Shown here: in pieces, positions 11,451-22,796 of the stretch | Numbering within the stretch: the first letter of the stretch is position 1 | Layout: the number at the start of each line of letters is the position of its first letter | Assembly: GCA_022559845.1 (NCBI GenBank) | Contig: CM040123.1 | Coordinates: 323,497,933 to 323,561,932 of the forward strand | Direction: 5' to 3' | DNA from: Amorphophallus konjac | Taxonomy: Eukaryota; Streptophyta; Magnoliopsida; Alismatales; Araceae | DNA: 64,000 nt | Notes under the pieces: model-generated | The model's input: only the letters and a program-made list of their open reading frames with translations | What the model was told of the DNA's origin: nothing | Databases searched by the model: none | Made by a program: the position numbers and the translations under genes

Positions 11451-11861
11451 AGTTGGGGGCTGTGTGAAGCTACCGAAAGTCGAAAGCCTGGAACTAATGT
11501 GTAGGCGCTAGAGTGATTCTCGAGTGTCACCAGGAAAACCTGCATATCCCTATGGTTAGGGCTCTTTGCTCTCACATTTGCACTGCCATGTCACAGAGAA
11601 TTACCTCGGGTGAAATGCGTGAATTTAGGCTATGCATGCAAGACATGTGATATCCTCTTGACAGGTGCACCACCCCTCAGTTGTGCCTCGCGGCCCACAC
11701 CGTGTCTGCGAATTACGGGCGATGTCCCTATCCTATCCCCTACAGAGGGAGCTACCTTACTTATATTTATGTTATGCCTGCTAATGAATGCTTGCATGCT
11801 TGAATAGAATATATATAATAAAAAAGAATAATAAAAATATGTGTATACAATAAACTCAACT
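11451..11861 (+). other. Tat-like interior, no feature recognised
   Basis: Mixed sequence ending in an AT-rich run (11810-11850). I see no domain, repeat or RNA gene here. Confidence 0.4.
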
Positions 11862-12430
11862 CCAGCTCTCGCAGCTTGCTTCCCTTTGGCTTTTATAGCC
11901 TGCTTCCCCAATTCGGCCTCCACGGCCCGCTTCCCCCAACTTTGGCTCTTGCAGCCTGCTTACCTTTGGCCTCCGCAGCCTGCTTCCCAACTTTGGCTCT
12001 TACAGCCTGCTTACCTTTGGCCTTCGCAGCCTCCTCCCCAATTCTGGCTCTCGCAGCCTGCTTCCCAATTCTGGCCCTCGTGGCTTGCTTCCCAATATCT
12101 TTGGCTCTTGCAGCCTGCTTACCTTTGGCCTTCGCGGCCTGCTCCCCGATTCTGGCTCCCGTAGCCTGCTCCCCCGATTCGGCTCTTGCATCCCGCTTCC
12201 CAACATCTCCGGCTCTTGCAACCCGCTTCCCAACATCTCCGACTCTTGCAGCCCGCTTCCCAATATCTTTGGCTCTTACGGCCTGCTTCCCAGAATTCGG
12301 CCCTTTACGGCCTGCTCCCCAGAATTCGGCCTATACGGCCTGATCTCCAGAATTCGGCCTGCACGGCTTGCTTCCGTAACACCAACTTCGGCCCTCCACG
12401 GCCCACTTTCCCGAGTTCGGGTTTCATAAC
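11862..12430 (+). repeat. Tandem array, GGCY-loop-RGCC units (second block)
   Basis: About 20 units such as GGCTCTTGCAGCCTGCTTACC-like and GGCCTCCACGGCC, GGCCTATACGGCC. As in the first block, GGCT tends to be matched by AGCC and GGCC by GGCC across a 5-nt loop. Some GU-type or mismatched pairs also occur (GGCTCTTACGGCC). Open frames are periodic (Leu/Ala/Cys/Phe) and are not called. Confidence 0.8.
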
Positions 12431-12885
12431 CGGTATCCCCGGCGCATTTTGAATCAACAAAATAAAAATTCTTCTCTCCGTCCCTTCGGGTGACGAACAT
12501 CCCTTTTGCATCAATAAACCCTTCCCTCTGCCTTCGTGGCTCGCCTTTTGCAACTTCGACTCTTGAAGCCCGCTTCCGGCCTTGGCTGTTTCGGCCTCAC
12601 TTATCGGCCCCTGAGCCGACAGCTTTCACTTACCGGCTCCTATGCCAACAGCTTTCGATTATCAGCCGCCGTGCCTACAACTCTCATATCACTGGCATCC
12701 ACGCCAACAGCCACCTGGAGTTCTTCAAAAAAAAAAGAGAGAAGGGAGGAGAAGGGAAGAAGAGAAGGAACAAAAAAGAACAACGACAAAGAGGACAAAA
12801 AAAAGAGATGACAAAAAGAGAGAAGAGAAGAAAAAGAAGAGAATAAGAGAGAAGAGAGAAGGAAAGAAAGAAAAAGGGACTAAGA
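12431..12885 (+). other. Tat-like interior: degenerate array remnant and purine tract
   Basis: 12431-12720 holds looser relatives of the previous array (CAGCTTTC, CGGCTCC motifs). 12725-12885 is almost purely purine (GAAGAGAAAAAG-like). There is no gene. Confidence 0.5.
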
Positions 12886-13360
12886 GACCAGTATGCTGCT
12901 TCAGTTCCCGACACTCCGTCGGCATTGATGAAGAGACCAATATGCTGCTTCAGTTCCCGACACCCCGTCGGCGCTGATGAAGAGACCAGTATGCTACTTC
13001 AGTTCCCGACACTCCGTCGGCACTGATGAAGAGACCAATATGCTGCTTCAGTTCCCAACACCCCGTCGGCGCTGATGAAGAGACCAGTATGCTGCTTTAG
13101 TTCCCGACACTCCGTCGGCACTGATGAAGAGACCAATATGCTGCTTCAGTTCCCGACACCCCGTCGGCTCTGATGAAGAGACCAATATGCTGCTTCAGTT
13201 CCCGACACCCCGTCGGCACTGATGAAGAGACCAACAAACCAGGTCGGCTCCCGGCACCCTATCGGTGCTGACGAAGAGACAAAGAGACCAACAAACCAAG
13301 TCAGCTCCCGGCACCCTGTCGGCACTGACGAAGAGACAAAGAGACCAACAAACCAAGTCC
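12886..13360 (+). repeat. Tandem array, 49-57 bp units with CCGAC-loop-GTCGG core (unit 1)
   Basis: The first units are 49 bp: GAGACCAATATGCTGCTTC then AGTTCCCGACACCCCGTCGG and GCTGATGAA. Later units are longer, with an extra GACAAA. CCGAC and GTCGG pair across a 5-nt loop in most units. The array is cut at 13360 by a jump into LTR sequence. Confidence 0.8.
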
Positions 13361-15397
13361 GCTCTCGGCATAATAAATAATGATAATAATAATGATAATG
13401 ATAATGATAATAAGCTTAGAAATAATAAATAGACAAATAAATGACAACAAAAAAAATGAAAATGAATAACAATAGCAAACTCAATAAGAATGATAAATAA
13501 ACAAATGGTAACAAAAGGGGAATGAATAATAATAACAAACTCAACAAAAACAACAAGCAAATGAATGACAATAAAATGAACAAAAATAATAACAGACCTA
13601 ACAATAACAATGATAAATAAGTAAATCATAAAAAGAAAAAATGATAAATAGACAGTAATAACGAACTTACTCAAGGATATACATAAATCAATAAATAATA
13701 ATGGTAAAATTCTAAATAATAATAAAGCGATGAGATCTGCACCGCAGCCCCGTCTCCCCTGTGACCCGGTGCTGAAGGAACAATAATGCCGCCCTTGCTG
13801 GCTGGGCCTGAGTCTTGGGAATCATCCCGAAATGGCCATGGCCCGACCTTGCTTTGGGCCGATATCCAGATTAAACCAGACTCGTTTCTCAGGCCGGATC
13901 CCTTCCGAGCCACTACTGAAATTATCGCACGTTCGACAGACATTTGAATGGGTTCACCTCGGTTTTCGCTGTGTTTCTATTACGGACCTGTGTCTAAACA
14001 TGAAAAGACCCGTGAGCAATCAATATGGCCGACGGCTCCCTCCCCGACATGGTCGTGAGCCGGCATTGCTCCGGACCGATAGCCCGTTAAATCGGATTCA
14101 TTCTAACGGGCCGGGATTCGCTCCCGCTCTTTCATTGAAATTGCCATAAACTCGGCATACATTTGCACGGGGTCGTTTCCGCCCACGTCACACTTTCAAT
14201 ATGGGCCCTTGCCCGAACATGAAGAGGTCCGCAAGTGACCGACAGAATCGGAATAGAATGAGACGGTTCTCGCCACCCCTGGACTCCTTCCATGGGAATA
14301 TTAATAAGAGCTCCGTGGGCCACACTTAGACCTCGGGCCCGCCCCGATCATGGTCATCGTCTGGCTCATATCCTTGATCTACAGCCCGCTCCATTCGAAC
14401 ACGTTTTCGATTCTTGAGTCTAGTTCCCGGACTCTCCCCCGTTGCCCTCCGGCACCAGAAATATTAATGATGCCCGCGCAAGCCTCGTTTGGACCACGGG
14501 AGGCACCCCCAATATGGTCCTGGCTCGATCTCGCACTGGGCCAATAGATTCACTGGTTTCCGACTACAACAACCGAGATTCAGCCGAATGTTTTCAGTGT
14601 CTCGGAATAATAAACTTGCCGTATCCCGGCACGCATATGTTCTAGGTCCTCCCGCGACGATTACAATATTCTCAAGCCGGACTCCCGTCCGAATATTAAA
14701 TGGTCTCCCGAATGACCGATATGTTTCGAACGCCCGCTTCTCCGGACACAGGACTTTTCAGCCGATTCAAGGGATATTCCCTCTTTGCCCCTTGGCACCG
14801 GAAATATTAATGACGCTCATGCAAGTCTCGTTTCGACCGCGGGGGGCCCGCCGCAGTATGGTCGCAGCTTGCCCTTGCACCGGGCCAACAGATTTACCCG
14901 TTTCCGACCGCTCTAACCGAGGTTTAGCCAAACGTTTTCCGTTCTTCTGAACAATAAATTGCCATATCCTGGCGTACATATGCTCCGGTCTCCCCGCGAC
15001 GATCGCGCTTTTCTCGAGCCGGACATTCGTCCGAAGATTAAATGGTCAGCACATGACCGACACGATCTCGAATGTTTCCTTCTCGCCCTCGCATGAGGAT
15101 TTCAATACCTCGTAATAGACCTTTCATGCAATTAATTCCTTGGCCATGAGACCCTGAATCCCGGCGATTAATCAAGGGTGTTCCCTCGTATGGGGGATGT
15201 AAATGACGTCGTGACCCTTATGGCACGGCGGGTTTCGGTCCCGACACGAACCACACAATCGTCTGACGAAGTCAGATCGAGCGCACCATGGGCTCTTCGG
15301 AGCCCGAATAAATTGTCACTCCGGTGACTGGCATGCCCACGCACCCAATAAACGAATAAACCAACAACAGAATAACAGGCGAAAAAGTGCGTCCACA
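13361..15397 (+). repeat. Tat-like LTR copy 2, lacking its first ~2.96 kb
   Basis: Aligns with the complete LTR from about 22795 (CGGCATAATAAATAATG) to its end (GCGTCCACA, 15397), and is followed by a primer site. Its 5' boundary is not an LTR start: the preceding tandem array runs directly into it through the shared string CGCTCYCGGCATAATAA. This is a recombination junction, not an insertion. It carries about 20 bp near 13710-13730 that are absent from copies 1 and 3. Confidence 0.85.
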
Positions 15398-15401
15398 AGT
15401 C

Positions 15402-15420
15402 TGGCACACCCGGTGGGACC
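15402..15420 (+). other. Primer binding site, Tat-like element, unit 2
   Basis: TGGCACACCCGGTGGGACC, one base different from unit 1 (G to A at the 7th position), 4 nt after the LTR terminus. Confidence 0.7.
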
Positions 15421-16294
15421 AATCCACCCTCCATCTCTTCGCCGGGATTCAGGGCCTCATGGCCCCCTAATAAACGATGTTTGCTTGCTTTGATGACTTG
15501 CGGGTGCTGTCTTCGCCAGTCCTATGGGGAGAAAAGCCTGGCTCGGTGCAGCTGCCTTCGCGGCCGCGAGAACGCTGCTTCGAAGCATATGCAGCTTCCA
15601 AGAATCATGGGGGCTGTTATAAGAAAAAAAGGGAAGATAAGATAAGATAAAGAGAACAGAAGGGAGGGGAAATCAAGCCCCCCGTTTCCCTCTCGAAGAT
15701 AGAGAAGAAAAGAAGAAAGGAAGAAAGGTAGAAAAGAAAAAAAGAAAAAAAAAGAGAGAAAAGAAACAAGCAAAAAAAAGAAGAGAAAGAATTGGCAATT
15801 GAGGGTTGTACGGCCACGTCCGTCGAGACCCATGCTGAACAAAGATTACCACTGTGAGGTTGATGCGGTGGAGCGAACCACTCATCCCCTCTTTGAGGGG
15901 GTGAGCGCTCTCCTGCATCCCCACCCTGGTCAATCATACAAAAAAGAAGAGAAGAGAAGAAGGTACAAAAAAAAGAGAGAAGAAAAGAAGAAAAAAAAGG
16001 AAAAAAGAGAAGAAAAAAGAAAGAAGAAAAGAAGAAAAGTCGGCCAGCATCGCCGACTAAAAGAGCAAGAAGAAACCCGGCATCCCGCCCGACTCTAGGA
16101 GGCTCTGAGTCCGTGGTGTAATGACCCTGCTCGTTCCTCCTTCCTGCTGCCTCCATCCGACACAAGACGACCCCTCGAGTGGCTGTTAAAAGACCCAGCG
16201 AGCCACAATCGTAGCTTGGTGAATGGCTGCCCGCTGTGGGGAATGCTTTATAGCAATGAGGCCAAGCACGACCACCACTCCCGAAGAGAGCATG
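15421..16294 (+). other. Tat-like leader, purine-rich interior and spacer, unit 2
   Basis: Duplicate of 1976-2668 plus 4144-4344 without the solo LTR. It shows the empty target site CTAGGAGG at about 16095-16102. Purine runs (15626-15795, 15950-16040) differ from unit 1 by small indels. No gene is present; the 270-aa minus-strand open frame that covers much of it is low complexity running into the array. Confidence 0.7.
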
Positions 16295-19137
16295 CATATA
16301 CCCCGCCATGGGGGATAAGAAGAAGATATATACCCTACTACGGGGGCATAAGAGGCAAAAAAAAGGAGATACACCCCATTCCCAGGGGCACATGAAGAGA
16401 ATCTGCCCCGACTGAGGGGCACAAAGCAAAGGCTACACCCCGGCTTCGGGGCATTTGAAGAAGAACCCGCCCTGACCTGGGGACATAAGAAGAAATAGAG
16501 TTGCACCCCAGCTTAGGGGCATTTGAAGAGGAGAAATACACCCCGATATGGGGGCACATGAAGCAAAAGACATACCCCGCCATGGGGGCGTAAGAAGAAA
16601 AGAATTCACCCCTACTCGGGGGTACATGAAGCGACAAAGAATACACCCCGCCTTAGGGGAATTTGAAGAAGAAAAATACACCCCACCGACGGGGGCACAG
16701 GAGCCATCAAGAACACACCCCACTTTCGGGGCACAAGAAGCAAACATTCCCCGGCGTGTCGGGGCAGAAGAAGAAGAATCACCCCCGGGGGGCATAAAAA
16801 GTAAAGATACACCCTCGTGCCGGGGGCACATGAAGCGAATACACTCTATCCCGGGGTCATGAGAAGCAGAAGGCGCATCCCACCCTGGGGGCATATGAAG
16901 CGAAAAGAATACACCCTGGCTTATGGGAATACAAAGAGAAGTATACCCCACTCTGGGGCAGAGGAAGCGGGAGAATCACACCCCCGTCTTGGGGGTATTT
17001 GAAGAAAAAATATACCCCGCCTGGGGGCATAGAAGCCATAAAAGAATACGCTCCGATTTAGGGGCATTTGAAGAAGCTACGTCTCGCCTTGGGAACATAA
17101 GAAGAGAAGAATCAACCCCGACCTAGGGGCATTTGAAGAAGCTACGTTCCGCCTTGGGAGCATAAGAAGAGAAGAATACACCCCGACCTAGGGGCATTCG
17201 AAGAAGGAATACATCCCGGCCTTGGGTTCCATGAAGTAACATATATCCCCCCCCCCGGGGGGCATCTGAAGCAGAACACACAATATTCTCCGGCTTAGGG
17301 GAGCACGTGAAGAAAGGAATACACCCCGATGCGGGAACACATAAGCATAAGAAGAAGAGACTACCCCGGCCTGGGGTCATGACAAAAAGTAGAGTTGCAC
17401 CCCGGCTTAGGGGGCATATGAAGAGAAGTGTACCCCACCTTGGGGCATAAGAGGCAGAAGAATCAACCCCGACTTAGGGGTAACTGAAGAGAATTCCACC
17501 CCACCCCTGGGGGCACGAGAAGCAAAATACACCCCGTCTTGGGGGCATATGAAGCCAAGAATCACACCCCCGTCTTGGGGGTATTTGAAGAAGAAGCCCA
17601 CCTCGCCTCGAGGGCCTAGAAGCAACAGCCACGTCCCGGCTCAGGGGCATATGACGAGAAGTCCACCCCGGCTTAGGGGCATTTGAAGAAGAAACAAACC
17701 CCGCCAGTCGGGACACAGAATTCATGAAGAATACGCCACGGTCTAAGGGCATTTGAAGACGTCACATCCCGCCTTGGGAGCATAAGAAGTAGCAAGAATA
17801 CACCCCGGCTTAGGGGTATTTGAAGAAGAAATATACCCCACCTGGGGGCATAGAAGCCGTAAAGAACATGCCTCGGATCAGGGGCATTTGAAGGAGCTAC
17901 ATCCTGCCTTGGGGGTATAAGAAGAAAAGAGTCCACCCCATCTCATGGGTATTTGGAGAAGAAGCACACCCCGCTATAGGGGCATAGAAGCCATAAAGAA
18001 TACGCCCCCGCTTAGGGGTATTTGAAGAAGAAGGATACCCCGCCTCGGGGGACATTGCAAGCAGCGATACACCCTGCTAGGGCGCACAGGAAGCAAACCA
18101 CACCCCACTCCTGGGGACACATAAAGAGAGTACACCCCGCCATGGGGGCACATGAAGAGAATCCACCCCGACTCGGGGGACATGAAGCAACAAAGAATAC
18201 ACCTCGCCTTAGGTGAGTCTGAAGAAAAAAGCATACACCCCACTTTTGGGGCACAAGAAGCAAACATTCCCCAGCGTGTCGGGGCAGAAGAAGATGAATT
18301 CCTCCCTCGAGGGCATATAAAAAAAAAGAAAAGCAAAGATACACCCGGTGCCCGGCGCACATGAAGAGAAAGGCACCTCCCTCTGGGGCACAACAAGCGA
18401 CAAAGATACACCCCATCTCCAGGGGCACATGAAGAGAAATACACCCCTGCTCCAGGGGCATACGAGACAAAGCTATACCCCAATTTAGGGGCATTTGAAG
18501 CAAAGACTTCACCCCACCTTAAGGGGGGGCATAAGAAGCGAAAGATATACCCCACCCCGGGGGCACAAGAAGAAAACACACCCCACCTTGGGGGCGTAAG
18601 AAGCCAAGAGATATACCCCGTCATGGGGTAGTAGAGGCAAAATGCACCCCCCCCGGGGGCACGTAAAGCAACATACCCCTCGCCTCAGCAGCATATGAGG
18701 CCAAGAAGCTACATCCCGGCTCGTGAGCATAAGAAACAAAAGATATACCCTACGTCCGGGGCATATGAAGCCAAGAATCACACCCCCATCTTGAGGGTAT
18801 TTGAAGAAGAAGCCACCTCGCCTCGAGGGCATAGAAGCTGTAAAGAACACGCCCTGACTCAGGGGCATGACAAGAAGAAGAACTCACCCTACCTCGGGTG
18901 CACAAGAAGCCAAGCTCACCCCGCAGGGGGGGCACGCGAGACACAGCTACACCCCGACTCAGGGGGACTCGAAGAGAAATACACTCCACCTTTGGGGTGC
19001 AAAAAGCAACATACACCCCACCTCTGGGGGCACAAGAAGCAGAACATACCCCGCCTTGGGGGCATATGAAGCCAAGAATCACATCCCCGTCTTGGGGGTA
19101 TTCGAAGAAGAAGCCCACCTCGCCTCGAGGGCCTAGA
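16295..19137 (+). repeat. Tandem array of CCCC-loop-GGGG units, unit 2
   Basis: Corresponds unit for unit to 4345-7195, with small changes. It stops abruptly after GGGCCTAGAAG at 19137, where unit 1 continues for another 6 kb, so the GAGGC, GGCY and ATGAGGA arrays have been deleted from this unit. Confidence 0.85.
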
Positions 19138-19755
19138 AGTAACAAACCAAGTCCGCTCCCGGCACCCTGTCGGCACTGACAAAAAGACAAAGAGACCAAC
19201 AAACCAAGTCAGCTCCCAGCACCCTATCGACACTGACGAAGAGACAAAGAGACCAACAAACCATGTCAGCTCCCGACACCCTGCCGGCGTTGACGAAGAG
19301 ACAAAGAGACCAACACGCTACTTCAGTTCCTGACACCTCGTCGGCACTGATGAAGAGACGAAGGGACCAACATACTGCTTCAGTTCCCGGCATCCCGCCG
19401 GCACTATGAAGAGACAAAGAGACCAGCATGCTATGTCAGTTCCCGACACCTTGTCGGCACTGGCGAAAAAAAAGAGGGACCAGCATACCATGTCAGCGCC
19501 CGGCACCCTGTCGGCACTGACAAAGAGAAGAAAAGACAAATAAACTATGGCAGCTCCCGACGCTCTGTCGGCACTGATGAAAAGAGAAGAAGAGACCAAC
19601 ACGTCATGGCAGCTCCCGACGCTCTGTCGGCACTGATGAAAAGAGAAGAAGAGACCAACACGCTACGGCAGCTCCCGACGCCCTCTCGGCACTAACAAAG
19701 AGAAGAAGAGACCAACATACCACGGCAGCTCCCCGCACCCCATTGGTGCCGACGA
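19138..19755 (+). repeat. Tandem array, ~57-bp units with CCGRC-loop-GTCGG core (unit 2)
   Basis: Same family as 12886-13360. It starts at AACAAACCAAGTCCGCTC, the same phrase at which unit 1 is cut, and continues to 19755. Periodic 19-residue frames on the minus strand reflect the 57-bp period. Confidence 0.8.
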
Positions 19756-19814
19756 GAGAAAAGAGACCACTACACCCGCAGGCACTGCCCGGCTCATCCT
19801 TCGCATGCGCTACC

Positions 19815-19831
19815 CGTGGGTGGGGGGAATT
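19815..19831 (+). other. Polypurine tract of the Tat-like element
   Basis: CGTGGGTGGGGGGAATT directly abuts the LTR start TGTGGACACC at 19832. Its position and G-richness fit the plus-strand primer for reverse transcription. Unit 1 has no equivalent because it lacks the interior-to-3'LTR boundary. Confidence 0.75.
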
Positions 19832-20087
19832 TGTGGACACCAAAAATTACACACCCAGATATCCTGCTTGGCCCGGCATCAACAACGGCACCGAGTGAAG
19901 AAGCCCCGGAGAGACTAGTCGTCTAGACTCCCCAAATATGCACACTGCCGTGAAGCGGTCTCCGGAATCACGACAGCGAAGAGAAATCAACCATCAAGAG
20001 CCCCACAATCCATGGGCCTCGAAGAAAATTAAATGGGCCACAACTCATGCTCACAACGGGCTCAGAACGGGCTCAGAAACACACCCA

Positions 20088-20430
20088 TGGGCCCCCAGCG
20101 GCACACTCCCTGGGAGCCCCAGCGGCACACTCCCCAGGGAGCCCCAGCGGCACACCCAGGGGGGGGCCTTCAACGGCACACCCCCATGGGCCTTCAACGG
20201 CACACCCCAGGGGGGCTTCAACGGCACACCCAAAGGGGCCTTCAACGGCACGCCTTTTGCCTTGCCCAGCGGCACACTTCTTTGGGCCTTCAACGGCACG
20301 CCTTTTGCCCCCTTCAGCGGCACGCTTGAGCAACCTTTAGCGGCACGCCTTTTGCCCTCTTCAGCGGCACGCTTATAGTGTCTTACAGCGGTACACTTCT
20401 TGAGCCCGCCAGCAGCACAGCGTTAAGGCA
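20088..20430 (+). repeat. GCGGCACACC-type short repeats in U3
   Basis: About 16 copies of AGCGGCACAC or AACGGCACAC with spacers of 10-20 bp (CCCCAGGGAGCCCC-like) lie a few hundred bases upstream of the TATA box. This dense iteration suggests a protein-binding or recombination-prone array; that role is inferred. Confidence 0.75.
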
Positions 20431-20615
20431 TTTCAACAGTCGAAAGACGTGATGCCCATGCCCTACGGATTCTTGGCGCGCAGTGGACTTGTTGAGGTGT
20501 CACCCGGGGAGAGAGCCACACTGCCTACTCCTCCTGCCACCCAGGACAAGGGAGTCAAACCCCATTAAATCCCCGCCGAACGCTTCCCACCTTCGGACGC
20601 TCCCGCCGCCCGGGG

Positions 20616-20622
20616 TATAAAA
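20616..20622 (+). promoter_or_regulatory. TATA box of the Tat-like LTR
   Basis: TATAAAA in a GC-rich setting (CCCGGGGTATAAAACCCC), 785 bp into the LTR and followed by a purine-rich leader. The Tat-type solo LTR at 59911-63431 has its TATA candidate about 750 bp from its own start, which supports both calls. Confidence 0.75.
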
Positions 20623-20639
20623 CCCCTCTTCGCTGCGAA

Positions 20640-21030
20640 CAGAGAAGGGAGGAGGAAGGGCATACACACACGACAGACACACAAAAAGAAGAAAAGAGAA
20701 GAAGAGAAAAGAAAAGAAGAGAAGAGAAGAAGAAGGAGAAGAGAAGAAGAGGGAAGAGAGGAAGAGAGGGGAGAGGCCCCCCCCGTCGCTCCAGCCACCG
20801 TCGTCCGTGCGAAGAGAAAGAGAAGAAGAGGAAGAGGAGGGGAGGCTCATCCTCCCTCCCCCGTTGCTCCGTCCACCGCCACCTGAGCGAAGAGAAGAAG
20901 AAGAAGAAGAAGAGGGGAGGCTCTGGCTCCCCCCCCCCCCCCCCCCCGTTGCTATTCCGTCCACCATCGTCGGCGTGAAGAGAGGAAGGGAAGAAGAGTG
21001 AGGGGAGAGAGAGAGGATGAGGTCTGGGAG
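20640..21030 (+). other. Purine-rich transcribed leader with three partial repeats
   Basis: GA-rich runs alternate with CCGTCG/CCACCGTCGTC islands, repeated about three times (near 20790, 20870 and 20950), with a C homopolymer at about 20931-20947. Lys/Glu and Pro/Ser frames here are composition-driven and not called. Confidence 0.55.
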
Positions 21031-21140
21031 GGGAGAAGTCCATGCTCCCCCCCATTGTATCTTCTTTCTTTCTTTCTTTGCCCCCTTGTTTTCTTCTTCG
21101 TCGCCATGTATTAGACCCCTCGGGGCACTCCTTTCGTGAT

Positions 21141-21146
21141 AATAAA
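21141..21146 (+). terminator. Candidate polyadenylation signal AATAAA
   Basis: AATAAAAG about 520 bp after the TATA box. If used, R would span roughly 20640-21165 and U5 would be about 3.6 kb. No transcript evidence is available. Confidence 0.5.
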
Positions 21147-21299
21147 AGTAGAAGGCTTGCAAGTATTTTTTTCTTGGACGTCTTTCTAAAATCATTTCTT
21201 CCGTGTTTGCATCCTTCGGTGTTTCACGCCCCCTTTCCCTTTCTCCTTTTGTTAGGTTTGTTTCCTCCCGGGTATTTTTGCCTTCGCTCACCCCCGGGC

Positions 21300-21640
21300 G
21301 CCCTCAGCGGTACACCCTCCCTGATTGTGCCTCCAACGGCACGCCCCGTCGTCCCTTCAGTGGCACGCCCTGATCGTGCCTCCAATGGCACGCCCAGTCA
21401 CGCCTTCAGCGGCACACCCTAACTGCGCTCCAGCGGCACACCCTAGCCATGCCCCTGCGGCACGCCCCAACCAGCCTTCGCCGGCACACCCCCATCGAGC
21501 CTTTGCCGGTGCACTCTTCAACACCCTTCACCGGCACGGCCTTGGCTGCCTTTTCCCGACACGCCTATGATGGCCCTCGCCGGTACGCCCCTTTGGGCCT
21601 TCCTCGGCACGGCCTTCATGGCCCCCCTGGCCCGGCACAC
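21300..21640 (+). repeat. GGCACACC/GGCACGCC short repeats in U5 (first block)
   Basis: About 15 copies of CGGCACACCC or CGGCACGCCC separated by 10-15 variable bases (CTTCAGC, CTTCGC and similar). Same family as 20088-20430. Confidence 0.75.
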
Positions 21641-22164
21641 TTGCCCTTCCTTATTGCCCGATGCATCCCCCCCCCCCCTCAGCCAGTCCTAGAGTAGCCT
21701 TCCACTCGCCATTCCCTCCGAGTTTTCCGAGGTTTATAAAGGTGTTGCCGCTCTCGGGCGTCCACCTCCAGTTGTCGGGTTCTGCCACTCCATGTGGGCG
21801 CGTTCCCTGTATCTCCCTTACGCTCGGGTTAAGGGGAGATGCTGCCGAATTTTTGTTAGAAACAATAACATATTGAAAGACAAAAAGAAGCAACAAACAA
21901 ATGGAACAGCCACACATTTAAAAGACAAAAGACAGCAACAAACAAATGAAAGAACAACGGTGAAATGCCTTAACCAAAGCAAATGGAATCACAATCAATT
22001 CAAAGAGGACCGAATCGAACGACAACTGAACAACTTGAACATCCGCCCTCACAAAAGAAAGAATGAAAATTAATCAAGAGAAGAAAAGAAGAAACCCATG
22101 CAAACTTAATAAAATCAGAAAAGAAGAAAAGAAAAGCCTTAAAAGAAACAGAGGAGGAGTGGGC

Positions 22165-22796
22165 TCCCCATGCCTTTCGCCGGTACGCCCCTTCAGCCCC
22201 CTTCACCGGTACGCCCTCTAGCCACCCTTCGCCGGCACGCCCTTCTCTGGCACACCCCGCTGCGCTCTTCCCCGGTACGCCCTTCAGTGGCCCTCGCCGG
22301 CACGCCTCCTTGGCCTTCGCCAGTACACCTTTCAGCACCCTTCGACGGCACGCTTCTGCCGCCTTCGCCGACACACACTCGCCACGTCCTTTGTCGGTAC
22401 ACCCTGCAGCACCGCTCAGCGGCACGCTCCTTCGGCTCTCAGCGGCACGCCCCTTCGGCCCTCAGCGGCACGCTCCCCTGGCCCTCAACGGCACACTCCT
22501 GTGGCCCTCTAGCGGCACACTCTCCTGGCCCTCTAGCGGCACACTCTCGTGGCCCTCTAGCGGCACACCCCCTTGGCCCTCAGCGGCACACTCCCTTTGC
22601 CCTCAGCGGCACACTCCCTTGGCCCTCCAGTGGCACACCTCTTTGGCCCTTAGCGGCACACTCCCTTGGCCTTCAACGGCCCACTCTACACCACCCTCAC
22701 CTCATCCGCTTCCAGTGGTACACCACCTATTCGCCAGCGGTGCAGCCTCCTACCTCCAGCGGTACACCCTCCCCCTTTTCCAGCGGCACGCTCCCG
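22165..22796 (+). repeat. GGCACACT/GGCACGC short repeats in U5 (second block)
   Basis: About 28 copies; the central part is a fairly regular ~21-24 bp tandem array with CTCAGCGGCACACTCCC cores. It ends at GCACGCTCCCGGCATAATA, the exact string used in the junction that created LTR copy 2. Confidence 0.75.

Noticed and set aside
12886..13674. Periodic WSLCLFVSADRV-like peptide frames (also 19133-19602)
   Set aside because: A product of the 57-bp tandem period, with no domain and only in arrays.
20807..21001. Arg/Glu-rich and Pro-rich frames downstream of the Tat-like TATA box as a possible gag start
   Set aside because: Composition-driven purine runs inside the LTR leader, with no gag core or knuckle.
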